Source of the DNA: Pagrus major
Lineage: Eukaryota > Chordata > Actinopteri > Spariformes > Sparidae
NCBI RefSeq assembly: GCF_040436345.1
Contig: NC_133225.1
Location: forward strand, 24,114,040 to 24,178,039
Direction: 5' to 3'
Length of the DNA stretch: 64,000 bases
The number at the start of each line of letters is the position of its first letter. Within the stretch, counting starts at the first letter, position 1. Shown in pieces: positions 1 to 12,620 of this stretch. The notes beneath the pieces are model-generated. The model searched no databases. It was not told the DNA's origin and saw nothing but the letters and a program-made list of their open reading frames with translations. The position numbers were made by a program, and so were the translations under genes.

Positions 1-19
1 TTGTTTTTATTGAACTCAC

Positions 20-491
20 CCTCCACTTGATAGACTTCACACTCAGTCAGGTTGAGGTCGTTGCCATGCATCTCTGCAGCATTGAAGTTGTAATAATTTC
101 CTGGATTGTTATAGACAACAGGCTGGCTTCCATTGACAAGAACCAATGCTTCACCAAAATATGGACCAGAGTTACCAATCATTCTCACTGCATGAGCATG
201 ACTAGTGACCGGATATTTGAGGAGCTTTTCTCCACTGAAAGTGAAGAGAAAGGCCTGGTTATCATTCACATACTGTCCAGACTGACTGAAAGGTTGTTTG
301 GTGTAACCTCCAAACACAAAACCGGAGACGTTATAGCCCACAGACACTGTGGGACTGCAGTTGTCACATCGTTGGTGGAAGGCTGCTCCGGTGAAACCAT
401 GGATGCTGGCCTTGTACAGCAGCTGGAGTTTGACTCTCCCCAGCTGGGAGCAGATTGTTCTCTGCTGGCTCTTGGTCAGCCTGGGGTTCAT
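20..491 (-). CDS. ifi44-like: Copy 1: TLDc exon of an IFI44-like GTPase gene (partial, rest off left edge)
   Basis: This is the first coding exon of an interferon-induced protein 44-like gene. It is 472 nt, the same length as in every other TLDc copy here. The start codon is at 489-491 with A at -3. The exon ends in phase 1 at a GTGAGT donor (14-19). The frame is open throughout and encodes a TLDc domain, seen in the TGYVFGGYT-like stretch ([12 protein letters not shown]), the DNQAFLFTF strand and the GPYFGEA motif near residues 109-115. A noncoding leader continues to about 561. The linker and GTPase exons must lie left of the window, so completeness is unknown. The leader just upstream of the ATG is almost identical to that of copy 6 and different from copies 3-5, so copies 1 and 6 are probably sisters. 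Confidence 0.88.
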
Positions 492-1116
492 AGTGACAGT
501 TGGTCCGCTGAAGTGTGTGAAGGATGCTGAATGAACCTTAGATGGTTACTCACTTTGGTGTCTAAACATAAAAAGAAACATGGATGCATTGAAATGCAGG
601 ATATCTATATTTAATTGAGCTTGGTCGATTCCCCTGGATAAACCACTTTCATGTATCATCTAAATTGCATCCAGTGTTCAAGTTGCTTTTAAAAAACAAA
701 CAAACCCAGTATATCAAGATTTTTTGACAGTAGCTACCTTGGCCCAGATTCAGACAGGAACTGAAAATATTTCCTGACAAAAACAAAAAGAAACAGGTTT
801 TTCCACACCTCATTCATATTTGAATGGCAGCTGAACGATTAAATCACTTTCTGTTTGCACTCACACTGCCAAAGAATGGGTTTGCTATGTTTTTCCATTA
901 GTCAAGGCAAATTCTTTTGTACTGTAATTTTTTTTAGCAATTTCTGGCACAAAAATTTCCCTCGGGTTAGGAATCGCACAGTATATAGAGTAATAATTTT
1001 AGGCAAAGAAGTTAATTTGAACTGACGTCTGTACTGTGTCACAACTTCACCTCATTAACATAAATAATATCTGACATGCAGCAAAAATATTGAGCCTGAA
1101 GTGTTTTCATCCTTAC

Positions 1117-1241
1117 CTCCTTCTCTTCTCGATATTTGAGGAAGGTGACCAGCTTTCACAGTATTTACTGTAAAGAGATGTTTATCCAGGATGTCAGGCA
1201 AGACTTCTGCTTTCTGCTGGACAGTCAACATGAAGTGAAAG
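1117..1241 (-). promoter_or_regulatory. Copy 1: noncoding first exon end and upstream region
   Basis: A GTAAGG donor (1111-1116) follows a purine-rich exon end. It matches the first-exon donor of copies 3-6 in sequence context and lies about 0.6 kb upstream of the TLDc exon, as in copy 6. The exon start is not defined. A GAAGTGAAAG string at 1232-1241 is at best a weak IRF-like site; the clearer motif seen in copies 3-5 is not preserved here. Confidence 0.5.
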
Positions 1242-3919
1242 TAATCAACACAGAATGACAAAGATTTTTATGTGTGCTCACTGTAGCTCCTCCTTTCAGT
1301 TTAAAGACGCCCTCTGATGAAAATCAAGTTTTTAAAGAACCAGTGAACACATTATTTCTGCTTTAGAACTGCAGTGTACCAAGGACAGTCTAAAAACTCA
1401 CAAATCAAAGGAACAAGTAAGTCAACTTCATCGCTCTCCATCTCATTAAAATAATATTGCTGGTGATGAGCTGTATTCAGAATAAGTCAGGTGTGCAGAT
1501 GTAGCTAATTATCTGTATTTTGCATTCCAAGTTTCCCTACTTTCAAAAAAGGGCAGGTACATTTCAGCTGCAGTGAGGGGGGACGGGCTAGAATCCTGGT
1601 TAATTTGCATATCAATAGAAGCTCGCATATTTAATTAGGCCAAGTTGTAGAGTTACATACAAGCCATTTTAAAGCCACATGAGGATTTTTTTTAATGGGA
1701 AAAAAACTGCATGAACATGCATCTATCCTGTTCCGAGGTCTATCATCAACAGTTACCGCATGCAGCTAACATTAGCAGTTCTAGGTGACTCACGTTAGGC
1801 CCGTTCAGCCCTTTCATCACTTAATCACCATGTTCACTGGGAGCTTCCTGTGACCTGGTTCGACAGTCGGCTACTTTGATATCTAGCTGCAATTTCCATT
1901 CAGAGCTCATGCTCTCAGATACTATAAATGTGTTGAATAATGGCCAGAAAAGTGTTTTTGCAGAACATTATAATGTCACAGTGAAACTTACCTTTGACCT
2001 TTTGGATATGAAATGCGACATCACTTCATCATTTTATCCTATTAAACATTTGTGGAATTTTGTCATAATTAGTGGATGAATTCCCATGGCCAAAACCTTG
2101 TTTTGTTGTGAGGTCACAGTACCACTGACCAATATATTTGCACAGGTGTGCACCATCACATGCAGTGGTGGGGAATACACCATCCTGCTGAGTACACTAT
2201 GCTTACACCAAGAGATGTTCGGTTGTCCTTGCTGTTTATATTATTATCATGAGCCTACGTGATTGCTGTGTGATTTTTGTGGACCAAATATTTATTCTGT
2301 TTGATTAATTTTCCTTTATCTTACCCTCTGATATCCGCGGTCTTTAATGTGAAAAGATAATTCCACTCAAACATTACAGCCCAAAGTTTAAAGCTATTGA
2401 TCTCCTTGAGATCTTTTTGAGCTGTAGGCTATTTTGCCAAGACAGCTTAAATATAACCTTGTAGGTTCCTCTGGATCCTCCTGTTCTGGTACCTACACCA
2501 GCAACAGCAGAATGAGGAAAGCTACCAATGACAGCTCTCCTGATGACGGCTCATACTACCAAACAGGCTGAGCAAAGACGAAAAACAACAAGGCAAACAG
2601 AGCTCCCTAGAAAAAAGAAACTGGTCGTGCAAGTGTGGTGACATAGAGACGAGGGAGGGAACTGCTAACTGCAAAACATACAGGAAGTTAGCTAAAATGA
2701 TGACAACACTAGCAGCAGCTTTGAGGCTTAAAATAATCAAATGAAATAATAGCACAACAGTCATACCTAACATGTGCACACAGTACATGGTGGTTTCCCT
2801 GTTAGACTTCGATTCCAATGTTCGAACATCATCGGTTTCTTCTGTACAAACAGACTGAAGGAGGCAAAGCCGATACACTCTAATTAAATCTGACTGCCAA
2901 CATGCTGACTGTGACTACAGCCTATATTACCTGCACAGAGGACAAAGAACAGAAAGACAATGAAATGAATGTTAGAAGAAGAAGTGTAGTCATCATGCAG
3001 TAAAACAACACTGCATACTAGTAAGTGATGTGTTGGCTTTTCAAACATGTTTGCTTGTAATGAAATTCCTTTAAATCAGTTAACAATGTAACAAAAACCC
3101 ACCGTAAGATTACATTACACGTAACGAAAAAACAATAAAAACACCAGGCAGGAACACAGTCAACATGAAGAGCAGCTCTGAAGCTCGATATCTGATATAA
3201 TATAAAATGTAGTCATTTAGCCATTTATCTGGTGTCACCACATGATAAGGACAGGGAACCCATCTTGGAATAATGCATGAATGCTCCTGAATCGGAATAA
3301 TGGATGTTTTTCCTGTTCTTCTCATTCTGATAAAATGACATGAAAGCAATCAGACAGCCTGACAGGGAAACACTGATTTATTGGCCAACATCGGTATTGG
3401 CTGATATTCCCCTTGAGGAAAATAAGATGGATGGCAAAATGTTTATCTGTTGTCACATCAATTTTGCACCGGCACATTCATGAGCTACAGCCTCTCTATG
3501 CATCTGCAATCCGTTTTTAAGGCTGTATAAGTGTAGAAAAGTTCTTCTCATTGAGTAGGTCGTTGTATATCGGGCTAAAAAGGCTTTTGAAGGAGTTTCT
3601 TTTCAAATAAAAGTTTTTTTTATGTGAAAGAAAGGTCTATTAAAGGTTGTTTCATAAATCTGTTTGATTGAATTTGTGCTCTTTCAAAGAAACAAAATGA
3701 ATAACAACAACAAATAAGAAAAAAAGCAACTATTTGCCAAACTGTTATTCTAAACATCTGTATCAGCCCAGATTTTCACAGCCAATGAATCACTCGTTTC
3801 TGAGAAATGGTCTGGGCTGCTTCTCCTCCAGTTAACCTGACCCAGACTGGACGAGGGGTCGTTTTGAGGGACATTTCATTACACTTGTACAGGAATTGAA
3901 ACACCTGTTCTGCTAATTC
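1242..3919. other. Intergenic region between copies 1 and 2, no gene seen
   Basis: This is AT-rich sequence with scattered short open frames on both strands and no recognisable domain, splice pattern or similarity to other parts of the window. The last part (about 3830-3919) resembles the 3' flank of copies 3-5 (a shared GAGGGACATTTCATTACA string) and is probably the 3' UTR of copy 2. Confidence 0.5.
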
Positions 3920-6900
3920 TTACTGTTCTTTAATTTCAATGTTGCTGAATTGGTCGCTGATCTCATCAAAGTAATTATCAGCAAAGCGAAGCATCTGCTT
4001 GACGGCGCTGAGCAGCAGGATGTCGCAATTTGGGTCCAACTCCAACTCCTCGCTGTAGTTCCTCACCGGAACAACACAGGACAGAGACACACCGAGCCGA
4101 GCGCTGACCTCCTGCATCTGGATCAAAAAACACACAGCATATCATATAGATCGTAGTGGTAGTGGTAGAAGTATAGATAGTGATATAGTTTATACTTTTT
4201 GACCCCATAAAACAGACTAAATCTGCGCTAATTTCAGTGTAATCTCTCTTTTTTTCCTTTCTTTACCACAGCAGAAAGGTTGTGCGGGTTATGTTTGCCC
4301 ACAATTCAACAATAACTCTATTACTGTATAACTGAGTCATTAAACGTATACACACTTATACATTCATTGAAAATGTACCCAACATCATTTTACAATAATA
4401 TTCTGCTATTTTCGAAAAGCAGTTAATTAATAACTGATCATTTCTTTGACATGTTTCCAGGAAACTTGTTTCAACTGGTTTCTGCTTAGCTGCTGCTGAT
4501 CGCGCCATTTTATTTTCCAACTGGTTTCTGTCTAACATTTGCTCATCACGCAATTTTAATTTTCGGCTAGTTGGAATACAACTCACTTCAATTTAGTGGC
4601 CTGCTGAGGGAAGGTTAGACAGAAACTAGCAGGTAGCAAGTGAAATAATTGAACTAAAACAGACAAAAACACAGGAGGGGAACTGAATAAGATAACAAAT
4701 GCTAAATGAATTAAATTTTGGTTGATTTTTAAGCCACTCATTAACACAAACATAAGAATTAAGGAGTCGATTTAAATTTCTTTTTCAGAATAAATTCCTA
4801 CAATTTGAAGTTGATCTCACCATTTCCTTGATGTAGCCGCTACTATAAACGTTCCTGATGTCCTGTGAAACAAAAGGACAGGCTTCATCCACTTTAGTCA
4901 TCAGGACCAGCTGAGGAATCCCTGAGAACCAACAAAACAAAAAGACAATTTTCAAATACTGAACTATTTATTTTGGAAAAGAAATCTATGTGTATCTACT
5001 GTACTGTTCTGCTGCAGAGTAAAGCTACTACTTGTATAGTTACAATGCTATTAAAGTATCTATCATTCATTTTACTTTTGCTTTCTATTGTTTAACAAAT
5101 GAACGCCTCACTGGAACATACTGTGATATGTGTAGTTCTGTACATAAGCATTAATATGAACTACAGTGCATGTTAACCGTCCTTACTTTCTACAGTTCTT
5201 TTTGTTATTTTCTTTTGTCTACTTTTAATTTTTAAAAAGCAGCCCGTTAACAGGTGTAAGTAAGCATCTTGAAGTGCATCAGGTGCTTGTGCCTGATTAT
5301 ATATTGCAGGAGGGGCGGATTGGCCATTGGGAGTACCGGGACTTTTCCCGGTAGTCCCATCAATAATGGGCCGATGGCTGCCTGTTTTTTATTTTTTATT
5401 TGTTTATTTATTTTTTGCTGCGCCTTGCCATGATAACTCTCCCAGCCCAGGGGCAGAGACATGCACCGGCCCACAGAGCTCCGCTGCAGCCTGCAGACAC
5501 AGCAGAGGCCCATTGGCTTGTCTATCTAAAGACCTGGCCCAATGGCCCTATGATAGGCCCTATGATAGGCCCTATAGACCTGGCCCAATGGCCCTATGAT
5601 AGGCTACAGAGGCCAGGAGTCCCACCCACGCATGTTCTAGACCCCCCCTAGTCCAATCACCTTTAATGACAAGCAGTCATGATGAGAGAGAGAGAGTGAG
5701 AGAAACAAACAACACCAGCACATGAAAAAACGAGAATTACAAAATGGAAAATGTGGGTAAAAAACGGAAAGGCGGAGCTGAAAAACAAAGAGACAAGGAA
5801 AAAAAGCTCTCGCAACTGACGCTGCTAAGAGCAAAAAAAATTCCGAAATGTTTGCTGCGGGGGCCAGCGTGGCCGGAGCTAGCAGCAGTGATGCTGCTGC
5901 TTCAGCAGGGGGTCAGTTGGACAGTGAGGCAAGTGAGGCTCCCGCTGCCATGGTGGTGGTGCAGGAGGAGCAGGTGGAGGAAGACTTAAGCAGGTGTGTG
6001 CCTGCCACTACTCTTGGATATAGTTGCACTTTGTATTGCATTGTTATATGAGTGAGTGATAAATACACACTCTTGAATCTTAAATCCTTTCTCCAGTATC
6101 ATTCTGAAGAGCAAGTGAGCAACATACTGTGTAATCATTATTTATTTTATTCAAGGCTCCAGAATATTAGGGATATTGTTCAGTATACTACTGTTATTAA
6201 GGGCTTGTGTGTTTATATGTACATCAACGGAGCGAGTTCAAGGTTCAAGGTTCATTTATTGTCATTAAAAAACATGCTTTCACATGAACTGAGTTGGCAC
6301 AGTATCTGTGTGCGGACTTGTTTTTACTGACCCATCAAGTTGACCTTTTTGCGGGTCGCTTCCAGCTTCTCCTCCAGCTTTGTGGGCATGATGGAGACCT
6401 TGCAGGCATCAATGACGTAGGCCACACAGTGGATCTTGTCCTTGAGGCCTGGAGACCGACGGTAGCCGTGGGCCTCTGAGTGCAGCGGAGCTGTGGGGTT
6501 GAACTGTGAGTCACACAGGAGAAAGCAACGGACAGTTTGTGTTACAGAAACAAACTACAACCAAATCAGTGCGTCATCATGTGTTTATAATCCTGCTGAA
6601 TGTTACAAAAAGCTCTACCTGATATTGATCTGGCAGATGACCTTTGAGGATGCTGATGATATCATCCACATCAAGCCCCGCCCCCGTTCCTTCCTCCAAT
6701 CCCATTGTGTCACACAAGATGATTGGCAGAGGTTTTCCTCCTCTTCCAGCTTTCACAGAGTAGCTGCGAAACTGTCAAGAAATAAGTAATGCAGTTTATC
6801 ACATAAAATAACCCCAGCAGTGCACACCACATAGCAATGCTGAGTGTGGTCAGCGGGGCAGCCAACAAACCTGAGAATTTCAGCAAGTATTTTTTAAAGA

Positions 6901-9900
6901 CACAATCTAAGAGAACCTTTTCGTACTCTTGGAGAAACAGGCTGCAGGATTTAATTAAATGTGTTCTTTTTTTATTTTTGAAAATAGATTGAGGCAATCT
7001 AGAGTGGACACTCTACGAATGATTCACTTCTTCTGTGCTTTCAAGCCATCAGAATAATAAGTAAGAGACAATGCCCGTCTACGTGTCCATTATCAGGAAC
7101 AAATGGATGACATGGAGGCCAGAACCTTCCAACACACAGCACTAAGTCCAAAGAGTGGCGTAGGGATGACGTTTTTTTGTGGGCTAACCCAGAAGTTAGC
7201 TCGCCCTGGCTCCCCCGACATAAAACCTATGGGATTTTGAAATGGATTTTGGAATATCGCTGAAAATAAGCTCTGTGGCAAAGACAAGTTTATGATACTT
7301 AGCCATTTTGTTCAGCAGGAAAATCTTCACAGATGAACACTTTTGTGATTATCAAAGCGTAAATTAAATCACTAGAAGTATAAAGTTAATGTGTGGCTAT
7401 AAACGGACTACACTGCGGTCGCATGACTTAAACATCACCACCACTAAGCATGCGTAGTTGTAAAGTTAAGTTAGAATAGTTTGTAACTAAAGTCGGCCTG
7501 TAAAGACAGCGTAGTGAGGACATGATTCTCTGTGTTCAGTGTGAAGACATTTAATGTCCGTGACAACTTCTGTAGTCTTATATAGCCACGCCTTTTTCAA
7601 GACACGTAAGCGCACTATAATTGAACTGTGGGACATTTAATGATGTATATTATGTCATAGAACAAAACATGTAAACATCTTAAGCTTGTGTTAACAGCAG
7701 ACCATAATTCAGGCATTTAACCAAAAACCCATTCAAAAACCCGTTGACAGTTCATGGGAACTGGATGTGCAAAAATGCTTTCTGATTTCCTGGTTTTAGG
7801 ACCCTTTACTACAGCACATACTGCGCATACAACGTTTCATGAACAAATGACTGGCTGAAGTAGTGAGTTGAACAGCGAATGGAATCAGGTTGTAGTGGGT
7901 CTTAAACGCACATAAAGTCAGTTACCCTGCTTTTTCAAATCAAACAGGGTTTAACTCACCTTTTAATGAGTTATCCATACTTGTTTTGGACAGTTCAGAC
8001 AGTGTATCCTTAGTTACGCACTTTATAATTAACTACAGCCCTGAGTGTAAGCTGTTGCAGCTTGTGTGTTACATGCGCCACCTGGTGGTGTTCAGGGGGT
8101 GATGCACTACATTTTGTGAGAGCCGACATCAGGCCACTTCCTCGCCACCACTCAAAATTAAAATTGAATATTGGGATATTTTAGTGTTTCACTTGACTGT
8201 TTATTCTGTGACATATCTGAATTTTTATTTTGTGTTGTTTCATTTGACCTTTATTGCATATCCATGCACATGCATACATGCACCCATATCCCAATATCCC
8301 TAACACATTTTGAGTAGTGTATGTTACTGAATGGAGAGAGACAAATCGTTTTAAAGTCCTGTTTGAATTCTGCCATGAAGTATACATATGATGTTTGTCA
8401 ATTCAAAAGATCATTTTCCAAGTCAAGAAAGTCGTAGTTTGTCAGAAAACTAATTGAAATATAAGACTGTGAAAATGAGTAATTGGAAAGACTACATAGA
8501 CAACAGTGTCATCAGTTACGTCATCTCTTTAAACGGTCACCAAACCCATAACTGAAACCTTGTGGAGCTGATCTGATATATTAGCTTATTCACAAAACTG
8601 ATGAGCTCTCCTTTCATATAACTGCAGTTGTCAATAGGTCCAGATTTATTGTGATTTCATCTTTTTTGGTACCTTTTCTGTGCCGAGGCAGCACATGGTG
8701 TTGTTGACAGAACTTTGAAACGGTTGTTTGAGTGATTGTTGTAGCATGAGCTCACCTGTGTGGTGAGGCTGGTGCTGGAGCTGCCAGAGATGGCCTGGCT
8801 GGTGACGTGGCCTCTGAAAACAGAGTTGATAGAGTTGAAGAAGCTGGACTTTCCAGCTCCAACTGGTCCAATGAGCAGAACCCGAACCTGGGACACAGAG
8901 CTGACTGTGGGCTTGTAGCTCTTCATACTCTCCATCAGCTCTGTCCTCTTCCTGCAGGAACAAGAGCAGTTTTATAGATAATCTATTACCATATAGGACA
9001 ATTTCTTATCATAACTTCCTCAAGTTTTTGTGTAGTATGACCTGGTGCAGTATACTGTAACATATTAAAGAATAGTACAGTAATTCCATTATATGATGGA
9101 AAGTTATGCACAATAAAACTTACTCATTTTCCCAGACAACCGGCCTCCATGGCTTCTTAAACTCTGGGATCGCTGTGGAGGAGCAAAAATAGCTTTTTAA
9201 ATGTTATGGTTTTCGTTATTTACTTTTATTACAATATTGTCCAGCTTTTTCAAGTTTTAATTTTGTTATATTGTAAAGACTAACAAAATAAGTAAAGTAA
9301 ATGAATCTAAAATATAAGCATCTGCCTCAGAAAACACCATTTAAAAGTATGTAGCAGTGAGGGCAGGCAGGAAGGAGATGAGTTATATAAGTGACATTCT
9401 ATGCATGTGCAATTCAACTCTGAGTGATTATGCAGAGAGTTTAAAGTTCGTAACTGTTGTGGTATTTTTGTTTCAGGTAATTAAAAATTGCAAGTCAGCA
9501 CAGTCTGAGACAAAGCTCCAGACCGCCAGTCCACAGTGGCGATCGCTGCCACCCAAGGATGCAGATTTTAACGCGTCCAACACCTGATGTGACACCTTCA
9601 GACTACTGACTAGACAGTCATGATCATGTTAACACTGCTGTGGAACCAGTTCTGGAAGTCCAAAAAGCCCAAATCTACAAAGTAGTGATGTATATGCTCC
9701 ACAAATGCTGGACTGAATGTAGGAGTGAACGATGTTGAAAAATAAATACGCTTGGTTTTCTGAAATTGACTCCTTTTATCTTAGGCCATGAACTCACGAC
9801 ATTGTGACTTCTTTATGACTTGATTATGACTTCTTTAACTTTTAGGAGAGTATTCATTCAATGACTATACTTAGCTAAAGTCTGCCCCTTACTATTTCCC

Positions 9901-11378
9901 ACACTAAACTGAGATTTTGACACTTGTGGATCTTCAATTTGCACTACTGTCTATTATTTGTCAGTTGGTGTTAAAAGAATATTTAAAAGAAAATTAGAGT
10001 CTTTAGGAATAACTGAGAGATTTAAATGACTATTGTGAGTGAAGCATTGAAGGCAGATATTGGCTCTTCAGACCAGGTCAATGAGTCTAAGTCTCAAGTA
10101 TGTCATTTTTTTGTGCAAGTCAAGTCACAAGTTGTGTCAAATTAAATCGAGTCCTTAGCTCAGGCAAGTCAAGTCACTCTTTCCCTACCCAAGAAACTCT
10201 TCAAAGAAAAAAGACAAGGTATTAGTACCTGTCAAATAATGATATTAATGAACAATTTAGCCTAATAGTGAATTGGATGTTTGTTGAGTTTGAGTGAAAT
10301 AAATACTGTATAATCAAACAAATACCTCAGAAAAGCTTTCTTAATTTCTTCTCAGTCAAAAAATATTCCTTCCCCGTCACCTTTAAAGAGTGAAATACTG
10401 ACGGTCGGACGACATAAAACGAATCTGAAAACATAACACGAACACAGACAAGTCGTTCATTCATTTGAATCGTCATGTCTCCAGTCAAGTCACAAGTACT
10501 TAATTTCTGTTGATTCAAGCTGCAAGTCATCAAAACCATGACTTGAGTTGACTGAGTCCACATTTCTGTCCAGTTCTAGTTTTACAGAGAAGTCAGTTTT
10601 CTGGTAATGACATTAATGGTACAACTTGTGTTTATTCTGGCAGAACCTCAACAAATTACAACTAAATAAGAATATTAGTTGGTAGCTTGGTGGAAGAAGA
10701 GTTTCCATTTTTTAAAATGCAACGTGTTTTAGTTTATGAAAACAGGAAAAAGGTCAATTCTCTTGTAGATAGGATCAATGTTCAGTCTAACTGTATCAGT
10801 TGCAGAAGTGTGACAGGAACAGTAATGATGAGGCCTGCCTTGTGCTTGATACAATCTGTTGGAAGCATGCTTAGGATCAATATTTGGTTGTTAAGAGAGA
10901 ACTCACCCTCCACTTGATAGACTTCACACTCAGTCAGATTGCGGTCGTTGCCATGCATCTCTGCTGCACTGAAGTTGTAATAACTTCCTGTACTGTTATT
11001 GACAACAGGCTGGCTTCCATTGACAAGAACCAATGCATCTCCAAAATGTGGACCAGCGTTACTATTCATTTTCACTGCATAAGCAGGACCAGTGACCGGA
11101 TATTTGAAGAGCTTCTCTCCACTGAAAGTGAAAAGAAAGGCCTGGTCATCATTAACATACTGTCCAGACTGACTGAAAGGTTGTTCGGTGTAACCTCCAA
11201 ACACAAAACCGGAGACGTTATAGCCCACAGACACTGTGGGACTGTGGTTGTCACATCGTTGGTGGAAGGCTGCTGCGGTGAAACCATGGATGCTGGCCTT
11301 GTACAGCAGCTGGAGTTTGACGCTCCCCAACTCGGAGCAGATTGTTCTCTGCTGGCTTCTGGTCAGCCTGGGCTTCAT
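3920..11378 (-). CDS. ifi44-like: Copy 2: IFI44-like TLDc-GTPase, complete, seven coding exons
   Basis: Coding exons, 5' to 3': 10907-11378, 9124-9172, 8756-8951, 6619-6771, 6332-6503, 4821-4921, 3920-4117. They join in frame to 446 aa, close to the length of human IFI44 and IFI44L. Residues 1-157 form the TLDc domain. A short linker exon (IPEFKKPWRPVVWENE) leads to the G domain: P-loop GPVGAGKSS at about 202-210, G3 DTMG at about 260-263, and G4 TKVD in exon 4821-4921 (reads LMTKVDEACPFV). The C-terminal exon ends SNIEIKEQ. IFI44 proteins are interferon-induced cytoplasmic GTP-binding proteins with antiviral or feedback roles. Copy 2 is the most diverged TLDc copy and its intron pattern differs from the others: intron 3 is short (172 bp against 1.1 kb), while introns 2 and 4 are long and carry repeats. 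A hAT-like fragment sits in intron 6. No premature stop was seen. Confidence 0.9.
5307..6000 (+). mobile_element. hAT-like element fragment with decayed transposase N-terminus
   Basis: The start is CAGGAGGGGCGGATTGGCC followed by a GGGACTTTTCCCGG block, which I recognise as the terminal sequence of a fish hAT-type repeat. Downstream, frame 5744 onward reads MENVGKKRKGGAEKQRDKEKK, a lysine-rich start typical of ZMYM1-like hAT proteins. After the A-run near 5800 the frame shifts by one base to an Ala/Ser-rich segment (from 5848) ending in EEQVEEDL at a possible donor (about 5991). The rest of the transposase is absent. The fragment lies in intron 6 of copy 2, antisense to the gene. It includes a short tandem repeat of a CCCTATGATAGG unit (about 5540-5605). 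Family assignment is from memory. Confidence 0.5.
7100..8130. repeat. Repeat-like insertion in intron 4 of copy 2
   Basis: Intron 4 is about 1.98 kb in copy 2 but only about 106 bp in copies 3-5, so about 1.9 kb has been gained here or lost there. A stretch near 7160-7270 (GACGTTTTTTTGTGGGCTAA, then CCAGAAGTTAGCTCGC) resembles a dispersed fish repeat. I found no transposase frame and no clear terminal repeats, so the limits are approximate. Confidence 0.35.
10070..10560. repeat. Dispersed repeat rich in CAAGTCAAGTCACAAG motifs
   Basis: This segment has many AAGTCAAGTCACAAG and GACTTGAG strings in both orientations (10105-10180 and 10480-10560), a composition typical of a common teleost interspersed repeat. 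It lies in intron 2 of copy 2, which is about 1.7 kb against about 240 bp in the other copies, consistent with insertion. Confidence 0.4.
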
Positions 11379-11944
11379 GCTGGATGGTTGTTCTGGTGAA
11401 CTTCCTGACCCTGGGTGATAAGTCCTATAAATAGTATCACAGTAATTTTAGGCTATATCACGATGCACAGAATACTGTATATCTCAATGTTTTTAAATCT
11501 CTGCAGTTTTTAAAGTGTCATGTTCTCGATTTAACCGTCACAATTCAATTATTTTTTAAATATATTTTCTTCAGATATCAAACCAGATAGTTATCTAGCA
11601 ATGTACAGTATGTTTTTTTATATTTTTTTTGATAAATACATAATACAAATGTGAGCTCTTCCGACTGGGGGTGATGGCAGTTGGATGGCCAGCACTGTAT
11701 CAGGCTGGCCATTGCCCTTTTTGCCCCCCTTGAGGCACCACTGTTCTGCACATGCACCAGTACAGTCATCTCAGTTTAAAGATTCATTCATGCATAAACT
11801 GAACTCTTTTATTACAGTCTTTTATCCACACAATTTTATATAAGAGAAATGTTTCTATTTTTCCCTTGATATATTATTCCATTTCAATGAATGGATTTCA
11901 ACACTAATTTATAATACATCATCAACAATGATATAAATTATAGT

Positions 11945-12023
11945 AGATATATATATGTATATAAATATATATATATATATTCATTCATTAGTTCATTATC
12001 TACCGCGTTTCCGTGAGGGTCGT

Positions 12024-12062
<39 letters not shown>
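11945..12062. repeat. (TA)n microsatellite, duplication breakpoint
   Basis: Two TA tracts are separated by a short unique stretch (11985-12026). Just past the second tract, sequence from about 12160 rightward is duplicated at about 32365, where it again follows a (TA)n tract. Confidence 0.8.
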
Positions 12063-12067
<5 letters not shown>

Positions 12068-12473
12068 GTCACATTTAGTCTTCTATACTGATCACATTCA
12101 TGTTCTGTTGAAACTGAGAGTCCATTATTATTAGTACAGATGTTTTGCATTACAAACACTGTCTAAAGTAGGATAAAATATGCATGTTTTCAGAGTATAG
12201 TAATAAAATACTGTCTAACTGAGGTGAAACTGAACAGTCACCATTTACTTAAATTCGCCAAAACTAAAACAGAAAATAAAGATGAACATTTCAGCCGAAC
12301 AGCCGTCAGTCCCACACACAGCCCCATACAGCATTTAAATTAAATGTATATGCGCACTTTGGCATTTCAGTCTATAATATGAGAACTACTAGATACACAT
12401 CTTCTAGTAGGACAGGCAGCAACTTCATGTGGAAGTTTGGCAAAAGAATTTAGTACTAATATTTCAGTTTTAC

Positions 12474-12620
12474 CTCTTTTGTTGGAAGAAGCAGCTGAAC
12501 GACTTTCCAAAAGATGAAGATGTGCACAGGATGGAGGCAGTTGTCCCCTGATGCAGCAGACTCAGGCACACAGGCAGTCAGCATGAATTCGACCGGAAGA
12601 TGGCCTTCAAAATAAGAGCG
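12474..12620 (-). promoter_or_regulatory. Candidate noncoding first exon of copy 2 (duplicated at 32680-32826)
   Basis: An AAAAGAG|GTAAAAC donor lies at 12468-12473, about 1.1 kb upstream of the copy 2 start codon. A possible acceptor for the TLDc exon lies at about 11425. The same sequence recurs at 32680-32826 because the surrounding block is duplicated; there it lies 2 kb upstream of copy 4's own first exon. The GGCCTTCAAAATAA string at about 12602 resembles one next to the IRF-like motif of copy 5, suggesting a diverged promoter. Transcript data would be needed to confirm it. Confidence 0.3.

Noticed and set aside
2522-2878. 118-aa frame on the minus strand
   Set aside because: No domain, no similarity to other copies and no convincing splice or start context; compatible with chance.
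5327-5651. Two overlapping plus-strand frames with GPMIGPMIGPI repeats
   Set aside because: They arise from the short tandem repeat inside the hAT-like fragment.
10884-11399. Long open frame on the plus strand opposite the TLDc exon (also at 27-530, 19136-19648, 28632-29138, 38974-39456)
   Set aside because: It is open in every copy, but lies exactly opposite the conserved TLDc exon, runs through splice signals and has no recognisable domain. Codon constraint on the real strand explains it.
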